Below are positions 59,728 to 64,000 of a DNA stretch of 64,000 nt, piece by piece. The notes beneath the pieces were generated by a model. The model ran no database searches, was not told the origin of the DNA, and saw only the letters and a list, made by a program, of their open reading frames with translations. The position numbers and the translations under genes were made by a program. The DNA is from CAYNGH01 sp964396845 (GTDB taxonomy: Bacteria; Vulcanimicrobiota; JAJTBE01; CAYNGH01): assembly GCA_964396845.1 (NCBI GenBank), contig CAYNGH010000002.1:1-64000 (forward strand), in the 5' to 3' direction. Positions within the stretch are counted from its first letter, which is position 1; the number at the start of each line of letters is the position of its first letter.

Positions 59728-60819
59728 TCACCGGGTAGTGAATTCGAAATCCTTGATGAGCCATCCCAGCCGATCCAGCTGAGTTTTCTTTTCGTCAATG
59801 TCGCTCTTCATGTTGTCCCGGTGTTCTCGAACCTGGCCAATATCATAATTCAGCCGGGATTGTTCCTCCTCAAGCCGGGCAATTTCTGCTTCCAGGCGGT
59901 CTTTTTCTTTTTGAGCTTCTTCTTTTTTTATCCGGTCTTCCTGAGCTTTAGCCTCGTCCCTGCGTTTCGTTTCCTCCAGCCGGCTTTTTTCTGCCTGTTT
60001 GCTTTCCAGTTGAGTCTGTTTTTCGGAAACTTCCTTCTCCAGCTGGGCTATCTGAGGCTCAAGCTCTTCTTTCTTTTCAGGATCATCCTTGACCTGCCCT
60101 TTCAGCTGGGCGATTTTGGATTCCTTTGAAGAGATGTCGCCGGAAACCTGGGATATGCCGGAATTGACCTCCTTCAGGCGATTGTCAATATCCTGCCGGT
60201 TGTCAGGAGAATCGAGGCTGTCGATTTCGTTTTTCCTGGACTCGGCTTCTTTTCTCAGGGCTTCCTCCTGAGCCTTTTTTTCTTCCAGCTGGGCTTTCAT
60301 CTCGGCTTTCTGCCGGGCCACCTCTTCCAGCCGGTTCATCATCGACTCCAGAGCAAAACTCCTCTCGTTATGCTTGTAGTCGAGGAAACGCAAGCCGGCA
60401 TCCCGGTTGTCGCCCCACTGCCGAATTCCCATGGACAGATCCTGGGCATCGTGCCAGGGCAGAAAATATGCCGCCTGCTGATCCAGGTCTTCCAGAGCAG
60501 AAATATATGTGGGATTGTTTGGAGCAAACTTATCCGCCGTGACAGCGGAATAACCGGAGGATTCCTGATTGCTTCTGCTGTCAACAGCATCGATGGGATC
60601 TACCGGTTCCACCGGGGTATAAAAATTCCCCATGCGCAACTGCTGTATGGCCTTTGCCGCCAGGGGCATTTCAATGGGCATCTCCCGGCTGAAGGTCATC
60701 CTGTCGGGAGAAAAAATCGGCATCCCGCCGGTGGAGGAGGTGAATCCCGGGGAATAAGGCATCATACCGGTGCCGGAAATCATATTGGGGTTATATTGAA
60801 TCGGGGTGATATTATACAT
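59728..60819 (-). CDS. Coiled-coil protein with Met/Pro-rich N-terminus
   Basis: A 363-residue protein. The first 60 residues are rich in Met, Pro, Gly and Tyr (NITPIQYNPNMISGTGMMPY); the middle contains a short unknown domain (KFAPNNPTYISALEDLDQQA, YFLPWHDAQDLSMGIRQWGD). Residues 155-350 form a long coiled coil (EKEVSEKQTQLESKQAEKSR). No signal peptide or membrane helix. A family was not recognised. A canonical promoter lies at 60851-60879. Confidence 0.7.
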   Translation of the reverse strand: MYNITPIQYNPNMISGTGMMPYSPGFTSSTGGMPIFSPDRMTFSREMPIEMPLAAKAIQQLRMGNFYTPVEPVDPIDAVDSRSNQESSGYSAVTADKFAPNNPTYISALEDLDQQAAYFLPWHDAQDLSMGIRQWGDNRDAGLRFLDYKHNERSFALESMMNRLEEVARQKAEMKAQLEEKKAQEEALRKEAESRKNEIDSLDSPDNRQDIDNRLKEVNSGISQVSGDISSKESKIAQLKGQVKDDPEKKEELEPQIAQLEKEVSEKQTQLESKQAEKSRLEETKRRDEAKAQEDRIKKEEAQKEKDRLEAEIARLEEEQSRLNYDIGQVREHRDNMKSDIDEKKTQLDRLGWLIKDFEFTTR

Positions 60820-60850
60820 GATAAAAATCCTTTCAGGTGTCTGTCCATAT

Positions 60851-60879
60851 ATTATAACAACAAATGCATACCCTGTCCA
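60851..60879 (-). promoter_or_regulatory. Predicted sigma-70-type promoter of the coiled-coil gene
   Basis: On the minus strand TGGACA (60879-60874), 17 bp, TATAAT (60856-60851). The mRNA would start near 60844, 25 nt before the ATG at 60819. Confidence 0.75.
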
Positions 60880-61007
60880 CGGATATTATTTTAAAAAAAT
60901 GTTAAAGATTGTTCCCTCTGGTAAACTAAATTAATATTGTGGAATGATTCTTGTCCTGATGCGTCGAATAAATCAATGGAAAAAAGATAATCGTCGGGAG
61001 GTATCCA

Positions 61008-62114
61008 ATGAAACGTCTGATTCTGGTCTTTTCTCTCTTCTGTCTTATCATGGGGGTTGCCTACGGTTTTACCGCCCATGAAGAAAGCGTGATAACCGAC
61101 AGGGATTTCAAAGAGATTATAGGGCCAAAGCTGGTATCCATGCCCCTGGTTCGCTTTTCGTCGGTGGAGGGTATGATGTTTGTAATGGCACGGGATGAAG
61201 CCACCCGTGACCTGGAATGGTTTCTGGTGAACCCTTTCACCAGAAGAGTTGTCCGGCAGGGCAAGTGTCCTTTCGCCGCTTTCACTGCCTCCACCATATC
61301 ACCCCTGGCCAACAGGGTTCTGGCATTTTCCCGGTATCCTACTGCCATATGGTCCCTGGACCTGGGCTCCGGTAACTGGACCCGGCTTTATGAAAACACC
61401 AAGGGAAAGGGACTCAACATCCTGAGTATATCTCCCCTGGAATATGCTGATTCTCTCTGGGCTTACACCATACTGGATCAGCGGGACGAAGAAGGATTTG
61501 TGGTTGATACCGCAGTTCTGGCGATGATTCCTACTCCCTTCACTAAACTCCAGATGGTTACTCTTCGGGAGTTAAAGGATCTGGCGGTAAAGCTGGCGGT
61601 GGGAGGCGGAAGAGTTCCCAGCGGATGGCGTTATCATGCGGATCTTCTCACATTCGGCCCTGACAAGAGCCTGGTTTTTATCCTCAAGTCCAAGGGCCGT
61701 GGCCGGGACGGCAAGGAAGTAGATTACCTGATGCGTCTTTCAGACAACAAAAAATTGATCCTTCTTGATAAAAGCGAGGGAAGACTGTTTCCCATGGATC
61801 ATGCCGGCACTCCTCCGGCGGTCCTTTACCGGGAAACCGTTGACGGCAATTCCCAGCTCAAAATGTGGAAAGAAGGCAAAATCACTGTTATTGCCAATGA
61901 CAAGGTCATATCGGCAAAACTCCTGGATGACGGCACTGTGGCTTATTCCGCGGTGAAGGGAGCTTCCATGGAGCTTTACATGGGCAAGCCCGGCGAGAAG
62001 TTCTCCCGGCTGATGACTCTGAAGCAGCCTTACCGGGTGGGCTTCATGAGAAGCGGTCGCAAGATGATACTGATGAGCAGGAACGAGATCAAATGCTTCA
62101 GGATTTCAAAATAA
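61008..62114 (+). CDS. Secreted hypothetical protein, possible beta-propeller
   Basis: A 368-residue protein with signal peptide KRLILVFSLFCLIMGVAYGF. The rest consists of repeated strand patterns ending in hydrophobic-aromatic turns (SPLANRVLAFSRYPTAIWSL, DKSLVFILKSKGRGRDGKEV, DHAGTPPAVLYRETVDGNSQ, LMTLKQPYRVGFMRSGRKMI). The spacing resembles TolB/WD-like propeller blades, about six of them; this is pattern-based only. GGGAGGTATCC precedes the ATG. A hairpin terminator starts 27 bp behind the stop. Confidence 0.7.
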   Translation: MKRLILVFSLFCLIMGVAYGFTAHEESVITDRDFKEIIGPKLVSMPLVRFSSVEGMMFVMARDEATRDLEWFLVNPFTRRVVRQGKCPFAAFTASTISPLANRVLAFSRYPTAIWSLDLGSGNWTRLYENTKGKGLNILSISPLEYADSLWAYTILDQRDEEGFVVDTAVLAMIPTPFTKLQMVTLRELKDLAVKLAVGGGRVPSGWRYHADLLTFGPDKSLVFILKSKGRGRDGKEVDYLMRLSDNKKLILLDKSEGRLFPMDHAGTPPAVLYRETVDGNSQLKMWKEGKITVIANDKVISAKLLDDGTVAYSAVKGASMELYMGKPGEKFSRLMTLKQPYRVGFMRSGRKMILMSRNEIKCFRISK

Positions 62115-62140
62115 TCTCGATACTGCTGAGGCTGACTGTT

Positions 62141-62168
62141 GGGAGTCCGGAAGGACTCCCTTGTTATC
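62141..62168 (+). terminator. Hairpin terminator of the 61008-62114 gene, overlapping a candidate TTG start
   Basis: Perfect stem GGGAGTCC (62141-62148) / GGACTCCC (62153-62160) with loop GGAA, followed by TTGTTAT. The poly-T tail is short. The candidate TTG start at 62161 directly follows the stem. Confidence 0.6.
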
Positions 62169-62697
62169 CCGGCAGAATTTTTCCGGCAGGATTACAGAGT
62201 TGAATGATACGGAATATAACATCCGGGTGGACTTGCAGGGTTGCATTCTCCGGGTTTTTGATTCAACCGGGGGACTTGTGGCAGAGTATCCGGTGATTGT
62301 AGGGCGAAGAACCAGCCTGGGCCATAAGAATTTCCAGGGGGACTGCCGGACTCCCCGGGGAGTTTACCGGGTCTGCACCCTGAACCGGCAGTCCAGGTTC
62401 ACCTTGTTTTTTGGATTATCCTATCCCGGCCCCGGCGATGCCAGAGAAGCTCTCAGACAGGGCATTATCAGCGGGGAGGAATTTGAATCCATAATTCAAG
62501 CTCACCGGGCCTGCCGACGACCTCCCTGGGATACTCCCCTTGGCGGGGAGATAGGGATTCATGGCGGAGGAATTGAACGGGAAGGGACCCGGGGCTGTGT
62601 CGGTATGCGGGATGAGGATGTGCTGGAACTTGCCCGATATGTTAAGATGGGAACCCCGGTGGAGCTTTTTTACCGGGGCAGAGCCGGCCAGTCCTGA
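62161..62697 (+). CDS. L,D-transpeptidase (YkuD-type)
   Basis: The catalytic motif GIHGGGIEREGTRGCVGMRD (His, then Cys in RGCV) matches the YkuD active site HG-x-SxGC. The N-terminal part, VIVGRRTSLGHKNFQGDCRT followed by PRGVYRVCTL, is the family signature PVxxGKxxTPTPxGxF. YkuD enzymes make 3-3 cross-links in peptidoglycan or attach lipoproteins to it. No signal peptide is visible, which is odd for a periplasmic enzyme. The start is uncertain: TTG 62161 overlaps a terminator hairpin, whereas TTG 62200 has AGGA upstream and would remove 13 residues. Confidence 0.83.
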   Translation: MLSRQNFSGRITELNDTEYNIRVDLQGCILRVFDSTGGLVAEYPVIVGRRTSLGHKNFQGDCRTPRGVYRVCTLNRQSRFTLFFGLSYPGPGDAREALRQGIISGEEFESIIQAHRACRRPPWDTPLGGEIGIHGGGIEREGTRGCVGMRDEDVLELARYVKMGTPVELFYRGRAGQS

Positions 62698-62754
62698 AAG
62701 GAATCCTGCCGGTGGCAGATAATATAGCATGAACACAAATAGGGGGAACCCTCG

Positions 62755-63135
62755 ATGGCAGAGGAAAAAAAGATAGTTCTCATTGTGGAGGACGAACATC
62801 ATGTCCGGGATATTGCCCGGATTGTTCTTGAGCTTGAGGAATTTGAAGTGTGGGAGGCTGAAAACGGCAGGCTGGCCCTGGACATGCTCTCAGACCGGCT
62901 TCCTGATTTAATCATCACCGATATTATGATGCCGGAAATGGACGGGGTGGAGTTTTTTCTATCCCTGAAGGAATCAGACAGGACATCCTCCCTGCCGGTT
63001 ATAGTGCTGACGGTAAAGAGCCAGTTTGAGGACATCAAATACGCATCCCTTCTGGGGATGGATGAGTATATGACAAAGCCCTTCGACCCCAGGGACCTGG
63101 TAAAAAAGGTGAGGGAACTGCTAAAGGATAAATGA
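62755..63135 (+). CDS. Single-domain response regulator
   Basis: A 126-residue CheY-like receiver: IVLIVEDEHHVRDIARIVLE, DLIITDIMMPEMDGVEFFLS (phosphorylated Asp), VIVLTVKSQFEDIKYASLLG (Thr), DEYMTKPFDPRDLVKKVREL (Lys). It has no output domain. Its stop codon overlaps the mutS start (ATGA), so the two are translationally coupled. GGGGGAACC precedes the ATG. The partner kinase is unknown, though two orphan histidine kinases are present in the window. Confidence 0.92.
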   Translation: MAEEKKIVLIVEDEHHVRDIARIVLELEEFEVWEAENGRLALDMLSDRLPDLIITDIMMPEMDGVEFFLSLKESDRTSSLPVIVLTVKSQFEDIKYASLLGMDEYMTKPFDPRDLVKKVRELLKDK

Positions 63136-64000
63136 CCCAGAAAACCATCAACCGACCGGAAAATCTTACACCCATGTTCCGACAGTATTACGATCTGAAG
63201 GAACGTTATCCCGACAGCCTGCTTCTGTTTCGTTGCGGGGATTTTTACGAGCTTTACGGGGAAGATGCAGTGCGGGGGGCCCGGCTGATGGAAATATCCC
63301 TCACATCCCGGGATATGTCTAAAGGCTCCCGTATCCAGATGGCAGGATTCCCTCATCATGCTCTGGATAATTACCTGCGGTTGCTTATTTCCAAGGGGAT
63401 CAAGGTGGCAGTGTGCGAGCAGATGGAGGACCCTAAAAAAGTCAAGGGACTGGTAAAGCGGGATGTCACCAGGGTTATCACCTCGGGCACCATCACAGAT
63501 CCCGGCATGCTCAGCGCCGATGAAAGCAATTATCTGATGGCCCTGGCCACCGACGGTGAAACCACCGGCATTGCTCTGGCCGATGTATCCACGGGACACC
63601 TGAAGATTACCAGCCTTCCTGCAGTGGAGATCAACCGCCTGAAAGATGAAATTTTCCGCATCGCTCCATCGGAGGTCATAATTGACCAGAACACCAGCGG
63701 GATGCCCCTGATAAAAGAATATCTCCGGGAGATGGAGATCCCCTGGACAGTCAACATGGAGCCGGTTCATGGGGAGATATGCCGGGAGATATTAAAGGGC
63801 GCTTTTGACCGGAATCAGGATCCCCCCGACTGGGATCAGGATCCCGCAGGAAGCATGGCCTCCGGGGTGCTGGTGGAATATCTCAACCAGACCCAGAAGA
63901 CAAAACGTCATTCCCTTTCCGGCGCAGAGTTTTATCAGTTGGCGGATTACATGATCCTCGACGGAGTGACATGGCGAAATCTTGAGCTTTCCCACACCAT
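63132..64000 (+). CDS. mutS: DNA mismatch repair protein MutS (partial, N-terminal part)
   Basis: The frame runs open to the window end. LLLFRCGDFYELYGEDAVRG contains the mismatch-reading Phe-x-Glu (FYE) of domain I. MAGFPHHALDNYLRLLISKG and VAVCEQMEDPKKVKGLVKRD follow, then VTRVITSGTITDPGMLSADE and SNYLMALATDGETTGIALADV, all typical MutS. The ATG at 63132 overlaps the response-regulator stop. About 290 of an expected 850-900 residues are visible; the ATPase domain lies beyond the window. Confidence 0.96.
   Translation, partial: MTQKTINRPENLTPMFRQYYDLKERYPDSLLLFRCGDFYELYGEDAVRGARLMEISLTSRDMSKGSRIQMAGFPHHALDNYLRLLISKGIKVAVCEQMEDPKKVKGLVKRDVTRVITSGTITDPGMLSADESNYLMALATDGETTGIALADVSTGHLKITSLPAVEINRLKDEIFRIAPSEVIIDQNTSGMPLIKEYLREMEIPWTVNMEPVHGEICREILKGAFDRNQDPPDWDQDPAGSMASGVLVEYLNQTQKTKRHSLSGAEFYQLADYMILDGVTWRNLELSHT

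Overview
The window is a densely coded chromosomal segment of about 64 kb from a flagellated bacterium. Mixed signs (ATG, GTG and TTG starts, strong GGAGG ribosome binding sites, two lipoproteins with SPII signals, an L,D-transpeptidase, a four-subunit pyruvate:ferredoxin oxidoreductase) suggest an anaerobic or facultative, probably diderm organism with moderate GC. The gene set does not let me name the phylum; a deep-branching candidate phylum is likely, but that is a guess. No rRNA, tRNA, CRISPR array, insertion sequence or phage gene was recognised.

Layout. 1-2.8 kb: recJ (cut by the window edge) and gltX. 2.9-4.0 kb: the first of five glycine-zipper proteins. 4.3-11.7 kb (+): fliK, flgD, flgE (interrupted by an in-frame TAA), flbD, motA, motB and a GAF hybrid histidine kinase. 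11.7-21.1 kb (-): fliE-flgB-flgC-fliF-fliG-fliH-fliI-fliM-fliY-fliP, transcribed towards the first cluster. 21.4-25.0 kb (+): a giant multi-GAF sensor kinase. 25.1-38.2 kb (-): one compact chemosensory operon of ten genes, mcp, three-domain cheW, cheB, HEAT-repeat protein, cheR, cheY, cheA2, cheA1, cheX, cheY. 38.5-41.1 kb (-): two TPR lipoproteins. 41.3-44.5 kb: an ankyrin protein, a U32-family protein and a ThiT-like membrane protein. 44.6-49.6 kb (-): four more glycine-zipper proteins. 49.8-52.8 kb (-): porCDAB. 53.0-62.7 kb: envelope-type genes (GT2 glycosyltransferase, FAD oxidoreductase, transglutaminase-TPR protein, secreted and coiled-coil unknowns, L,D-transpeptidase). 62.8 kb to the end: a response regulator overlapping the start of mutS.

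The most unusual biology is the chemosensory and switch apparatus. CheA is present as two adjacent proteins with complementary defects: CheA1 keeps the phosphoacceptor His48 and a CheY-binding-like domain but has lost the ATP-binding boxes, while CheA2 keeps all ATP-binding boxes but has two N-terminal HPt-like domains whose phosphoacceptor His is replaced (Gly52, Lys171). The partner receptor is soluble and carries two complete kinase-control tips exactly 300 residues apart. The CheW is a three-domain protein, and a HEAT-repeat protein is built into the operon. At the output end, FliM has a roughly 250-residue acidic extension with four clear copies of the CheY-P binding peptide instead of one, and both FliY and CheX carry CheC-type phosphatase motifs. 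Together these point to a multivalent, trans-phosphorylating version of chemotaxis signalling.

A second theme is the glycine-zipper family. Two of its transcription units, and one unrelated gene, share a promoter layout in which a TGTTAACA site (a pair in two of the three) sits 8-9 bp upstream of a TTGAT-type -35 box, suggesting a common regulator.
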